64,000 nt of DNA from Litoribrevibacter euphylliae (GTDB lineage Bacteria; Pseudomonadota; Gammaproteobacteria; Pseudomonadales; Litoribrevibacteraceae): positions 372,001 to 436,000 of the forward strand of contig NZ_JBHRSZ010000002.1 in the NCBI RefSeq assembly GCF_042646085.1, read 5' to 3'. This document shows, piece after piece, positions 27,901 through 35,926 of this stretch (position 1 is the first letter of the stretch; every line of letters begins with the position of its first letter). Under the pieces are notes generated by a model. That model saw only the letters and a program-made list of their open reading frames with translations. It had not been told where the DNA came from and did not search any database. A program made the translations under genes and the position numbers.

Positions 27901-28475
27901 TCGAAGCCACTTTATTTGACGGCTGTTACTCCAAAATCTATCGCTACAGCATTCTGGAACCCATGCTCAACCGTCTGCATGTACAAGACTTTGGCAGCAC
28001 GCAACTTCTGACGAAAGCAGATCTGATCGAAGCAGAGAACAACACCAATCTCAATGGCAATGAGCATGATGTTAACTTCGCCATTTCAGTCTTATTAGTT
28101 GAAGACAACCCTGTCAATCAAAGGGTTGCTACCCGTATCCTTGAAAAACTCGGCTGTACCGTTGATTTAGCAGAAGACGGCACGAAAGCCTTGGAAATGT
28201 TCCACCATAACTACGATGTCATCCTGATGGACTGTCAAATGCCCGTTATGGATGGTTTTGAAGCGACACGAAATATCAGAGCCAAAGAAGCCCTACTTGG
28301 CGGCAAGAATCTAATTATCGCGCTCACAGCTAACACCATCGAGGGTGATAAACGTAAATGCATAGAAGCCGGCATGGACGACTTCATTCCAAAGCCAGTC
28401 ACCATGAATGCGCTGCAAGAATTGTTAGGAAAGTACTTTAATCACCAGGAAGAGAAAGTACCCAGCGAAGTCTAA
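24957..28475 (+). CDS. NIT-domain hybrid sensor histidine kinase
   Basis: Membrane sensor of 1172 residues. It has TM1 at about 12-28, a long periplasmic NIT-type nitrate/nitrite-sensing domain to about 415, TM2 at about 420-442, then HAMP, a PAS domain (about 497-620) and a HisKA domain with phospho-accepting His649 in NMSHELRTPMNG. The ATPase domain has its N-box near 762, DTGHGI near 803 and GGTGLGL near 834. A degenerate receiver-like region (about 880-1010) precedes a true receiver (about 1043-1165) with Asp1092 in LMDCQMPVMDGF. No phosphotransfer (Hpt) domain or separate response regulator is adjacent, so the partner lies elsewhere. BarA/GacS have a similar domain order but a different sensor. 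Confidence 0.88.
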   Translation: MNWFNNLKIRYKLALIVLLPSITLLAFSIKAIQERYSVYQDFSTTATDFHAIDYIYSIVSGLQTERTLSRAYQVTQQGNYQEALLRHRKVVDNAIHQLEQFVKRSEISQRFKDPRSLDADQRINDPVNDLNQLLFDLESIRDVRAGFDNKNPNSDYFYFFSDIIQTALYLVKAITSTNHDLSVLQKTNVSNLLARIEEQVSLETAHGLTFMNSPEQNYDENKFLQTNMLVQNALYDDFHFELATEKQKNMLYGSESQTTSHRINELRDQMLNMPSKLEIIQQLEHIFQTRSWYNLCQLAQEGSEVSPLIRSSSSRITILLDKYRFLSKTKEVERTPLSSLNKLLNGCHTIENTNDADAWISELKSSLATLQAAALTFESNEWYELSKQKSAHIHNIRQIISQQALSEIIDLSDSARHQLVRYIIVTLLAIIGSLWLGYLLVSRASSTLGSINKTLSSYAKSGHFSNKVTVYGNDEISEVALHLNQVIDERESMNIALEHSETKFIEVCHTSSEPIFLIRDHEVIDFNHSGAQLLKASEDNITGINLGQLLIAPHQNEQERIKELNQLIDDASNNGSSHKELNFLAPNQDEISIIDLSLISMVFQGENIIYCVCKDITAQKRAEKALIESKRAAEAANKTKSMFLANMSHELRTPMNGILGMASLLQKTELNSEQNEYVSTINNSASTLLNILNDILDFSKIEAGKLQIEILPFSLVKLVEDVTSLLNVKASEKGISLDTRIQPDLPIELIGDYVRIKQIILNLCSNAIKFTEEGHVMIHVKRDASVQVRPLSNKVPLVIEVVDTGHGINNQKLNDIFRVFTQEDSSTTRRFGGTGLGLTISRQLAELMGGKISVESTKGHGSTFSLHLPLAAPKGSASLFSRGLLQGQHVCLACHDDNEQESLREIFRHYGASVHTAHNNEQLDQLFQRQDEVSEAISLIHISDDFDYQCINTKLKELAQLLSATRIIFANSAQNDVLPESLEATLFDGCYSKIYRYSILEPMLNRLHVQDFGSTQLLTKADLIEAENNTNLNGNEHDVNFAISVLLVEDNPVNQRVATRILEKLGCTVDLAEDGTKALEMFHHNYDVILMDCQMPVMDGFEATRNIRAKEALLGGKNLIIALTANTIEGDKRKCIEAGMDDFIPKPVTMNALQELLGKYFNHQEEKVPSEV

Positions 28476-29287
28476 CCCTTGAGTTCAAAGGGAAGAATCT
28501 GTGAGAACGCCCAAGCTGAGATTACCTCAGAATTGAGCTTAGTCAGATCCGTTGAATAAAACACTTTATGATCAGAGCAGCCCTCTGCTCGATGCGGATC
28601 TGCCTTACTATCAAGCTTTAATAAGAAAGACACTCGACGTGCAATTGCCTGTCCAGAATCAACCCAGCTTACCGACCAATCTGCAGCTTGTCCCAATTCC
28701 TCTTTTAACAAGGGAAAATGAGTGCACCCCAGCACCACTGTATCGACTTGAGCTTCTTTCAGCGGGTATAGAATCTGCTGTAACTCATAAATATCAATCA
28801 CTTCCCCTGCAAGCTTCTGCTCTGCTAACTCCACTAATCGAGCTGAACCAACCAACGTAATTTCATTATCCTGACCAAAGTCATTAATGAGATTACGAGT
28901 GTATTCCCGAGTTACAGTTCCCTCTGTCGCCAGTACCCCTACACGCTTTGACGACGACAAAGCACAAGCAGGCTTAATTGCAGGCACTACGCCCACAAAC
29001 GGCATATCAAAACGAGCACGCAAAGCTTCCAATACCACGGTACTGGCCGTATTGCAGGCAATGACCGCAAGATCATAAGGTGAATCAGTTGGGGATTTGT
29101 TAATTGCGTGCTGAATCAGAGATGAGACTCGAGCAATTAACTCAGAAGGGGATTTTGTACCGTAGGGAAAAAACGCATGATCCGCCAGATAATCAATATG
29201 AGCACCGGACACAACCTGAGAGATCTCTTGTAGAACACTAAGACCGCCAACACCAGAGTCCAAAATCAATATGCGAGGACATGTCAT
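28472..29287 (-). CDS. murI: Glutamate racemase
   Basis: Enzyme of 271 residues converting L- to D-glutamate for peptidoglycan. It has the paired catalytic cysteines, Cys78 in ACNTAS and Cys188 in GCTHFP, with DSGVGG at the N-terminus and YLADHAFFPYG (about 33-43) forming the substrate pocket. It is convergent with the sensor kinase: the two stop codons overlap by four bases (CTAA), with no terminator between them. It is cytoplasmic. The gene stands about 70 bases downstream of hda. Confidence 0.95.
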   Translation of the reverse strand: MTCPRILILDSGVGGLSVLQEISQVVSGAHIDYLADHAFFPYGTKSPSELIARVSSLIQHAINKSPTDSPYDLAVIACNTASTVVLEALRARFDMPFVGVVPAIKPACALSSSKRVGVLATEGTVTREYTRNLINDFGQDNEITLVGSARLVELAEQKLAGEVIDIYELQQILYPLKEAQVDTVVLGCTHFPLLKEELGQAADWSVSWVDSGQAIARRVSFLLKLDSKADPHRAEGCSDHKVFYSTDLTKLNSEVISAWAFSQILPFELKG

Positions 29288-29358
29288 CTAACAGACCTTT
29301 TAGTCACTATCTAGCAAGCACAAGGATCAAACACTCAAGGATAAATACTTTAAAGCCG

Positions 29359-30078
29359 TTACCACTCAAGCACTTCTTTAACAAACGGACGTGTCAATTT
29401 ACGTTTTGCGGACAAACTTGCGAAGTCCAAACGATCTAATGTTTCCAATAACTCAGGTGCAGAGCGTCGCGCTCTGGAGACAATGTAGTCCGCGACTTCC
29501 TCCGACATCTCTAAACCACGTTTATTAGCGTGATCGATCAATAAGTCACGTGCATCCAGCTCTGACAAACTCTCAATCTTAAAGGTTAGCCCCCAACTGA
29601 ACCGGGATTTCAGATCCGCTAACTCCAAAGGTATTTGCAGCGCCGATTCATCACTGGATACAACGAGACAATGCCCGCGATCTCTCAGCTTATTGAAAAG
29701 ATGGAATATACCAATTTGCCAATGCTTATTGCCTTTTAAGCAATTGACGTCATCCAGACACACCAACTTCATGTTTTCCAGCCCCTGTAAGACTTCTGGG
29801 CCGTACTTCAAAAGCTCTGGTAGAGGGAGATAGACACAATCAACTTTATGCGCGCCGACATGATTGCACAGCGCTTGCAACAAATGAGTCTTACCTACCC
29901 CTTGAGCACCCCAAAGGTAGAAATTGGTTTCAAAAGGCGACTGAGCAACAATGCTTTCAGACAAACGTAATAAAGCATCGACTACGGCTGAGTTATCACC
30001 CGCCCAAAAGCTTTCAAAGTTCGCTTCAGGCTTCAGCTGAATATCAAGAGGAAGCTGTACTAACTGAGAAACGGTCAT
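29359..30078 (-). CDS. hda: DnaA regulatory inactivator Hda
   Basis: AAA+ protein of 239 residues homologous to the DnaA ATPase domain but without its DNA-binding domain. The N-terminal QLVQLPLDIQL is the motif that binds the sliding clamp. Walker A WGAQGVGKTHLLQ is at about 55-67, Walker B is VCLDDV, and the sensor-2 region is RRSAPELLETLDRLD. Together with the clamp it stimulates DnaA-ATP hydrolysis to prevent over-initiation. It follows perM on the same strand, 34 bases after its end, as in Pseudomonas. Confidence 0.94.
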   Translation of the reverse strand: MTVSQLVQLPLDIQLKPEANFESFWAGDNSAVVDALLRLSESIVAQSPFETNFYLWGAQGVGKTHLLQALCNHVGAHKVDCVYLPLPELLKYGPEVLQGLENMKLVCLDDVNCLKGNKHWQIGIFHLFNKLRDRGHCLVVSSDESALQIPLELADLKSRFSWGLTFKIESLSELDARDLLIDHANKRGLEMSEEVADYIVSRARRSAPELLETLDRLDFASLSAKRKLTRPFVKEVLEW

Positions 30079-30111
30079 TCTCTTCAGATCATCTTTTATT
30101 AAGTTAGGAGT

Positions 30112-31173
30112 TTACTGTCCGGCGTGGTAGAAATGACTACCTTTATAGCCGGAATAAGCAAACCTCAATATTACCATTGCCACTGCAGCAACCGGTAACG
30201 CCAGTAACACTCCGGTAAAACCAAAGAGCTGGCCACCCGCCATAATGGCAAAAATCACTGCAACAGGATGCAAGCCAATTTTGTCACCGACCAATACCGG
30301 CGTTAGCAGAACACTTTCTAAAACCTGACCTACACCAAATACGATACAAACGTATACCAGCGGCAACCAATCGTGAAACTGGAAAATAGCAGCAACAAGT
30401 GCAAAGCCGATTCCGACAATAAAACCTAAATACGGCACTATGCTCGACAGGCCCGCAACCATACCAATTAATAAAGCTAAATCAAGTCCTACGATCCATA
30501 ATCCAATGGAATAAATGATACCAAGGGCCAACATCACCAATAACTGCCCCTTCAGGAAAGAACCTAAAACTTCGTCACTTTCACGAGCGAGATGGGTAAC
30601 CGTTCCCTCAAGATTCCTCGGTAACATAGAATGAATGCGCTCGATAATTAAATCCCAGTCCCGCATCAAATAGAAAGACACCACAGGCACCAGCAGTAAA
30701 TTTGCAGCCCACACCAACATAGAAAACGAAGACACGGTCACTTCTTTTGCGATTGAGGCTAATAACCCACCATGCGTTGATAATTTCTCTTGCACGACGT
30801 GGCGGACGCCTTCGGTAGAAAGCCGCTCCAACTCCCACCCCAGATTATTGGTTAACCAAGGCACCAGTACCTGATCAAACCAAATAATGGCATCTGGAAT
30901 AAAACCACGTAACAACTCAATCTGTCGGATTAAGCTCGGAATAATCAATAACAATGAAAGCACACTGAGCAAGGTAAAAACCGCGAACACCACAGAGACA
31001 CCCAGGGCTCTAGGCCACTTCCAGGCCTCAAACCGATCCACAATAGGATCACCAAGATAAGCAATCAAAGCCCCCAACAAAAACGGCATCAAAATCGGCT
31101 GCAGCAGATAAATAAATACACCCGAAATAAGAGCAATTGCCAAGAAGAACCAACGCTGTGACACCGTCATCAT
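30112..31173 (-). CDS. perM: AI-2E-family inner-membrane transporter, PerM-like
   Basis: Integral membrane protein of 353 residues with about eight hydrophobic segments in the 2-4-2 arrangement of the AI-2E/PerM family (FLLGALIAYLGDPIVDR near the N-terminus, LSSIVPYLGFIVGIGFALV in the middle). Members export or exchange small solutes or, in some bacteria, Na+/H+; the substrate here is unknown. It sits between the CDP-alcohol phosphatidyltransferase gene and hda, a conserved neighbourhood. The N-terminal ATG-ATG pair makes the exact start uncertain by one codon. Confidence 0.88.
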   Translation of the reverse strand: MMTVSQRWFFLAIALISGVFIYLLQPILMPFLLGALIAYLGDPIVDRFEAWKWPRALGVSVVFAVFTLLSVLSLLLIIPSLIRQIELLRGFIPDAIIWFDQVLVPWLTNNLGWELERLSTEGVRHVVQEKLSTHGGLLASIAKEVTVSSFSMLVWAANLLLVPVVSFYLMRDWDLIIERIHSMLPRNLEGTVTHLARESDEVLGSFLKGQLLVMLALGIIYSIGLWIVGLDLALLIGMVAGLSSIVPYLGFIVGIGFALVAAIFQFHDWLPLVYVCIVFGVGQVLESVLLTPVLVGDKIGLHPVAVIFAIMAGGQLFGFTGVLLALPVAAVAMVILRFAYSGYKGSHFYHAGQ

Positions 31174-31225
31174 ACTGTCCTTAGTACTTAGTATTTGTTT
31201 CGTGTTTCTCTGAAATTAGAGGCAC

Positions 31226-31789
31226 TTAATGAGTTTGTTTCATACCCTGAGACTTACGATACCAAGTCACAACATATTCCAAACCACTGTAGATAGTAAC
31301 GATCAGAGTTAACCAAATTAACGCCGTTGAAATATGCTGACCAGAGAGTTCAAAGGATTGTTCCACCAACAACCACAACACCAATAGAATTTGTAAGAAG
31401 GTGCTCATCTTTCCAGCCTTGCTTGGAGACATCATGTAAGGCCCATGCAACCAACGAAAAATGGAAGCACCCGCTATGATCACAATATCCCGAACAACCA
31501 CCGCCAACATCAACCAAGTAGGAACAATGCCAATTACGGTTAGCACAATATAACTGACCGTCATCAGTAACTTATCCGCGATAGGGTCTAAGATTGCGCC
31601 TAAATAGCTCTGCCATTGATATCGTCGAGCAAGAAAACCATCCAACCCATCGGTAAATCCAGCAAAACTAAAGGTCACCAACGCCGCAAAAAATTGTTGT
31701 TGATAGATAAACCAAGCGACTGGTGCCACAAGTAAACACCGTAATATGGTCAATGCATTTGGAATCCAACTTAAACCAACGCTACTCAT
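31226..31789 (-). CDS. CDP-alcohol phosphatidyltransferase family protein
   Basis: Membrane enzyme of 187 residues with the complete CDP-alcohol motif D-x2-D-G-x2-A-R-x8-G-x3-D-x3-D, seen as TDGLDGFLARR then GAILDPIADK, whose aspartates bind metals. It has about six membrane helices. It should transfer a phosphatidyl group from CDP-diacylglycerol to an alcohol, most like the PgsA/cardiolipin-synthase types, but it may be a paralogue rather than the essential PgsA. It is inserted between the DUF2066 gene and perM. Confidence 0.85.
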   Translation of the reverse strand: MSSVGLSWIPNALTILRCLLVAPVAWFIYQQQFFAALVTFSFAGFTDGLDGFLARRYQWQSYLGAILDPIADKLLMTVSYIVLTVIGIVPTWLMLAVVVRDIVIIAGASIFRWLHGPYMMSPSKAGKMSTFLQILLVLWLLVEQSFELSGQHISTALIWLTLIVTIYSGLEYVVTWYRKSQGMKQTH

Positions 31790-31822
31790 AAACTCACTAA
31801 TTACCTAAACAATTAATTCGGA

Positions 31823-33148
31823 CTAGCCTTCAATCAAGAATTCCGATTCACCCTCAGAAGGTATTTCTTCGGCAGCTTCACTGTCTGAAGACTCACCATC
31901 TAAGAATTGGGCGTCTGACGCATTATAAACTTCAGCGCCGTCTTGTTCTTTCAGATGCAATTGCTCACTTTGATATTGATAGTAGAGATTTACGATCTGC
32001 TCTGACTTAATTTCAGATTCAGTTTCAACCTCACCAACAGCAACATTATCTGCAGGCACTGGTTCAGTGGATACATCAGGCACCTGATCATCTACTTTAA
32101 TAAGCTCCAATAAGTAGTCCTTATTTGACAGCACTACTTGTAACAATTGCTCATCGCCCAGGATTTTCAACTTTAGTTGAACATCATTGCCATTCAATGA
32201 GACAGGTATGACATCTTTTACCATTAAAATCGACGACAGATCAGCCATCATATAATGCAGTTGATCGTATTTAGAAACCGAAGCTACATCCAGTAGAACT
32301 TCACGCTGATCGTTTGGGTCCACCTGCAGCGCATAGTGTTCAGCCATTATATTCATGGCATTATTAAGCACCAATGATAACGCTTGCGCTTCCGACTCTG
32401 CCGTACCTTGGTAGGGCACAGAGGCATTCGGCATATTCATTACCGCATCAAATTGCCAGGTTTCTTCAGAACTTGGGAAAATACGTGCAGCAAGACTGTT
32501 CTTTAATTGATAGGCCAAACTGGCTTGCTTAATTTCTTCCTGAAAAAGCCCCCAGAGTGCGGAGGTAGAAAGAAGCTCACGATCTTCGTCATCATAGACA
32601 GGGAATTTCAAATTAATTCCCCTACCACGAGCTTGGTATGTTAGCGATGATTTATATTTCTCAGGCGTTACTTCGTTTGAAGTCAAAACCCTTCTGAGTC
32701 CATCTTGTGACTCATAGGCAACCCATACCATCAAATCCGGCCTTGGCATCGGCCAAATCGGTGCGCCAGCATTGAATAAGGCAGACTCTACCGCCTTATG
32801 ATCGAATCTCAATCGTAAACGCCACTTTGCTTGTTTACTCTGCTCAAATTCAGACACGATCTCCAAATCAGATTCAGCCAGTGGCTCATAGCGAAATTCG
32901 AGTAAAAATTTATCAGGCTGGGCCATTAATTGAGCCACTTGAGGAAGCTCTGAAACCGCCGAATTTCCTGACATCATAGTCAGGTATTCAACAAAAGCAC
33001 TGCGAACCGCAACCTTAAATTCACTCTGTTGCTGGCTGACTACTTTCCGAATTACTGCTTGTGAGCCTAAATCCTGAGCAAAGACCGTGGAAAAAGAAGC
33101 ACAAAAAGCACAAAGAAAAACTAAAAAAACCTTATAAATCTTATACAT
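31823..33148 (-). CDS. Exported DUF2066-domain protein
   Basis: Exported protein of 441 residues from the ATG at 33148; the signal peptide is about MYKIYKVFLVFLCAFCASF. GGAAG-like SD (GGAAG, eight bases before) supports this start over an upstream one at 33220 that would bury the signal peptide. The DUF2066 domain covers about 25-300 (VEYLTMMSGNSAVSELP; PMPRPDLMVWVAYE). The last hundred residues are acidic and low in complexity, ending in a Glu/Ser-rich tail. It is divergent from purM, as in Pseudomonas. The function is unknown. Confidence 0.82.
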   Translation of the reverse strand: MYKIYKVFLVFLCAFCASFSTVFAQDLGSQAVIRKVVSQQQSEFKVAVRSAFVEYLTMMSGNSAVSELPQVAQLMAQPDKFLLEFRYEPLAESDLEIVSEFEQSKQAKWRLRLRFDHKAVESALFNAGAPIWPMPRPDLMVWVAYESQDGLRRVLTSNEVTPEKYKSSLTYQARGRGINLKFPVYDDEDRELLSTSALWGLFQEEIKQASLAYQLKNSLAARIFPSSEETWQFDAVMNMPNASVPYQGTAESEAQALSLVLNNAMNIMAEHYALQVDPNDQREVLLDVASVSKYDQLHYMMADLSSILMVKDVIPVSLNGNDVQLKLKILGDEQLLQVVLSNKDYLLELIKVDDQVPDVSTEPVPADNVAVGEVETESEIKSEQIVNLYYQYQSEQLHLKEQDGAEVYNASDAQFLDGESSDSEAAEEIPSEGESEFLIEG

Positions 33149-33415
33149 AGACAATGCTTCCATGCTCTTACAATATTTATCTTGGTCGTCCTTACGGGTG
33201 CTGATAAAATAGCGCCCCATTCAAGTGAGCTGAAACCATATCAAATGGTCCCAATGAATTGGACTATTGAATTGAATTTTAATGCGGGGCAATTGTAATA
33301 CATAAGATGAGCCTAGTCTCATACCTCGTATAGATTAATCTCGATTCTCTAATCGAATCATCAGACTCAAAGAAAAAGTCTTTCCAAACACACTTTTATG
33401 ATCGGGCGAGAACAC

Positions 33416-34459
33416 ATGACAGATCAGACATCCATTAGCTATAAAGACGCGGGCGTTGATATTGACGCGGGCAATGCATTGGTAGAGCGAATTAAAGGCG
33501 TTGCCAAACGTACCAGTCGTCCTGGCGTAATGGCAGGCCTTGGCGGTTTTGGTGCATTATTCGAAATTCCTAAGGGCTACGAAGAACCTGTTCTTGTGTC
33601 AGGTACAGATGGCGTGGGTACAAAACTTCGCCTGGCGATGGATTTAAACCTACACAACACCATCGGTATTGATCTGGTTGCAATGTGTGTAAACGACCTT
33701 GTAGTAGCCGGCGCAGAACCTTTGTTCTTCCTTGATTACTACGCGACAGGTAAGTTGAACGTTGATGTAGCCGCTTCGGTTGTTGAAGGTATCGGTACAG
33801 GTTGTGAACAAGCAGGCGCTGCTTTAGTAGGTGGTGAAACTGCTGAAATGCCAGGTATGTATGAAGGCGAAGATTACGACTTGGCCGGTTTCTGCGTTGG
33901 TGTTGTTGAAAAATCAAAAATCATCGACGGTTCTAAAGTAGCTGTTGGCGATACACTGATTGGTCTGCCTTCTTCTGGCCCTCATTCAAACGGCTACTCA
34001 CTGATCCGTAAGATTCTTGAAGTTAAAAACATCGACATCAACCAAGAATTCGATGGTAAAACCTTGGGCGAAGTACTGCTTGAACCAACACGCATTTACG
34101 TAAAACCACTCCTAGCACTTCTTAAAGAAGTAACTGTGAATTCACTTTCGCACATTACTGGTGGCGGCTTGTACGAAAACTTACCTCGCGTACTGCCTGA
34201 AAATGCAAAAGCCGTTATTGATGCAAAAAGCTGGAATCGCCCTGCTGTCTTCGATTGGCTACAAGAGCAAGGTAACGTTGAAGACCGTGAAATGCTGCGC
34301 ACCTTAAACTGCGGCATCGGAATGGTTGTTGTTGTTCCAGCTAATGAAGCAGATAAAGCGGTTGAACTTCTTAAAGCAGAGGGTGAATCACCTGTTGTGA
34401 TCGGTTCTATCGAAGCTGCGACGGCAGACGAAGAACAGGTTGAAGTTAAAAACCTGTAA
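33416..34459 (+). CDS. purM: Phosphoribosylformylglycinamidine cyclo-ligase
   Basis: AIR synthetase of 347 residues, fifth step of purine synthesis. It begins SISYKDAGVDIDAGNALVE and contains SGTDGVGTKLRLA and the GGGLYENLPRVLP block typical of the PurM superfamily. I chose the ATG at 33416 to fit E. coli PurM; an in-frame ATG at 33398 adds six residues. It is followed by purN after a 103-base gap that holds a strong hairpin. Cytoplasmic. Confidence 0.96.
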   Translation: MTDQTSISYKDAGVDIDAGNALVERIKGVAKRTSRPGVMAGLGGFGALFEIPKGYEEPVLVSGTDGVGTKLRLAMDLNLHNTIGIDLVAMCVNDLVVAGAEPLFFLDYYATGKLNVDVAASVVEGIGTGCEQAGAALVGGETAEMPGMYEGEDYDLAGFCVGVVEKSKIIDGSKVAVGDTLIGLPSSGPHSNGYSLIRKILEVKNIDINQEFDGKTLGEVLLEPTRIYVKPLLALLKEVTVNSLSHITGGGLYENLPRVLPENAKAVIDAKSWNRPAVFDWLQEQGNVEDREMLRTLNCGIGMVVVVPANEADKAVELLKAEGESPVVIGSIEAATADEEQVEVKNL

Positions 34460-34484
34460 CAGACTTTCGTTCTGATCGATACCA

Positions 34485-34518
34485 GGGTTAAAGCATATGT
34501 GTTCAAATGCTTTAACCC
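34485..34518 (+). terminator. Rho-independent terminator between purM and purN
   Basis: A perfect 12-base stem, GGGTTAAAGCAT at 34485-34496 with its complement at 34507-34518 and a ten-base loop, precedes a T-rich tract. It lies 25 bases after purM and 44 before purN, so read-through must be partial or purN has its own promoter. Confidence 0.85.
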
Positions 34519-34562
34519 TTTATTTTTTGAACACTTTCAAACTTAGCTGAATTATAAATACC

Positions 34563-35207
34563 ATGAATGTCGTTGTACTCATCTCTGGGGGCGGAACCAA
34601 CTTACAGGCCCTGATCGACGGTCAACTGGATAAGACCCTACCGATCACCATTCAATCAGTCATCAGCAATAAAGCCGACGCTTATGGATTAGAGCGAGCA
34701 AAACTGGCAGGCATCAACACAGATGTTCTTGATCACAAAGCGTTTGATTCACGAGAAGCCTTTGATCAAGCAATGATTAAAATCATTGATCAGTATAAAC
34801 CTGAACTTGTGGTACTAGCTGGTTTCATGAGAATTCTGACACCAGAATTTACTCGTCATTATTTAGGAAGAATGATCAACATCCACCCTTCTCTGCTACC
34901 AAAGTATCAAGGCTTGCACACACATAAGCGCGCCATTGAAGCTGGTGATAAAGAACACGGTTGCTCTGTTCACTTTGTAACAGAAGAACTGGATGGCGGC
35001 CCTGTAGCAATGCAGGCGGTAGTACCTATCGAAAAAAATGACACACCAGAAACCTTAGCCACACGCGTGCTAACACAAGAACACATCATCTTCCCTGAAA
35101 GCGTTAAACTCTTTGCAGAGAAACGACTAACCATGGGCGAGAACAGCTCAGTTTTGGATGGCACCGCCCTTCCTGCTCACGGATTACTTATAAACAACTT
35201 CAAGTAA
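34563..35207 (+). CDS. purN: Phosphoribosylglycinamide formyltransferase
   Basis: GAR transformylase of 214 residues using 10-formyl-THF, third step of purine synthesis. The N-terminal VVLISGGGTNLQAL binds the phosphate, and the catalytic trio Asn, His, Asp is in MINIHPSLLP and EELDGGP. There is a short C-terminal extension. No convincing Shine-Dalgarno is seen upstream. It is second to purM but separated from it by a terminator. Confidence 0.95.
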   Translation: MNVVVLISGGGTNLQALIDGQLDKTLPITIQSVISNKADAYGLERAKLAGINTDVLDHKAFDSREAFDQAMIKIIDQYKPELVVLAGFMRILTPEFTRHYLGRMINIHPSLLPKYQGLHTHKRAIEAGDKEHGCSVHFVTEELDGGPVAMQAVVPIEKNDTPETLATRVLTQEHIIFPESVKLFAEKRLTMGENSSVLDGTALPAHGLLINNFK

Positions 35208-35236
35208 CCACCATTTGAGCAAGACTTTCAGACATT

Positions 35237-35265
35237 AAAAAGGGAGCGATCACAGCTCCCTTTTT
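35237..35265. terminator. Bidirectional terminator between purN and the TetR gene
   Basis: AAAAAGGGAGC at 35237-35247 pairs with its complement at 35255-35265 around a seven-base loop, with U-runs on both strands. It serves purN and the convergent gene ending at 35288. Confidence 0.9.
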
Positions 35266-35287
35266 TTGTTCTAAGCCATCGCTAATC

Positions 35288-35926
35288 TTAAGAATCCAAA
35301 CGCCCTTCAAGTAACGCTAGCACCGCCAACTTATAGCCAGTTAACATCAATTCTCGAAGCTCTTCTTTTGGGCGAATCAACAATAGCTTCCTGAAAATGG
35401 AATCACCTAGTTCAACCACTGCTTCAGCCATAAGATTCAATACATCATCTTTTTGATCCGGATAACGTCGCTTCAGAAGCCCCACTAACCATCTCGCCAG
35501 ACGTCGATTATTTGAATCCAACAACTCACGAAAGTCAGGATGAACGTGCATGCTATTCATAATATTGATCATACCAGGGACTTTCTCATAGGCCGTACTC
35601 ATCGAGAACACGGCTTGCCCCATCAACTCATCCATCGACAACTTATCTAACGATTCCGAAAAGAAAGGCTCGAAATGCGTATCCAGCTGATGCAATTGAC
35701 GCTCAAATAGAGCGTACAGAATAGACTCTTTGTTCGGAAAGAACTGATAAATCGTACCAATAGGAACACCTACCTTTTCGGCAATAAGATTGGTCGTAAT
35801 CCAATCGGTACCGCCCGACTCAACCAAGTCAGCAACCGTATCCAGAATACGGTTGTATTTTTGAATGGAACGCGCTTGAGTCGGTTTTTTACGTAGCTGA
35901 ACTCTAGGAGAAGAAGAATCTTTCAT
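35288..35926 (-). CDS. TetR-family regulator, overlaps dcd
   Basis: Regulator of 212 residues: basic N-terminal arm (RVQLRKKPTQARSIQKYNRI), then the helix-turn-helix ITTNLIAEKVGVPIGTIYQF (about 42-62), then an all-helical ligand-binding domain. Its ATG overlaps the dcd stop as TAATG, so the two are translationally coupled. The ligand and targets are unknown. No FadR-, PsrA- or AcrR-type signature stands out beyond the general TetR fold. Confidence 0.87.
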   Translation of the reverse strand: MKDSSSPRVQLRKKPTQARSIQKYNRILDTVADLVESGGTDWITTNLIAEKVGVPIGTIYQFFPNKESILYALFERQLHQLDTHFEPFFSESLDKLSMDELMGQAVFSMSTAYEKVPGMINIMNSMHVHPDFRELLDSNNRRLARWLVGLLKRRYPDQKDDVLNLMAEAVVELGDSIFRKLLLIRPKEELRELMLTGYKLAVLALLEGRLDS

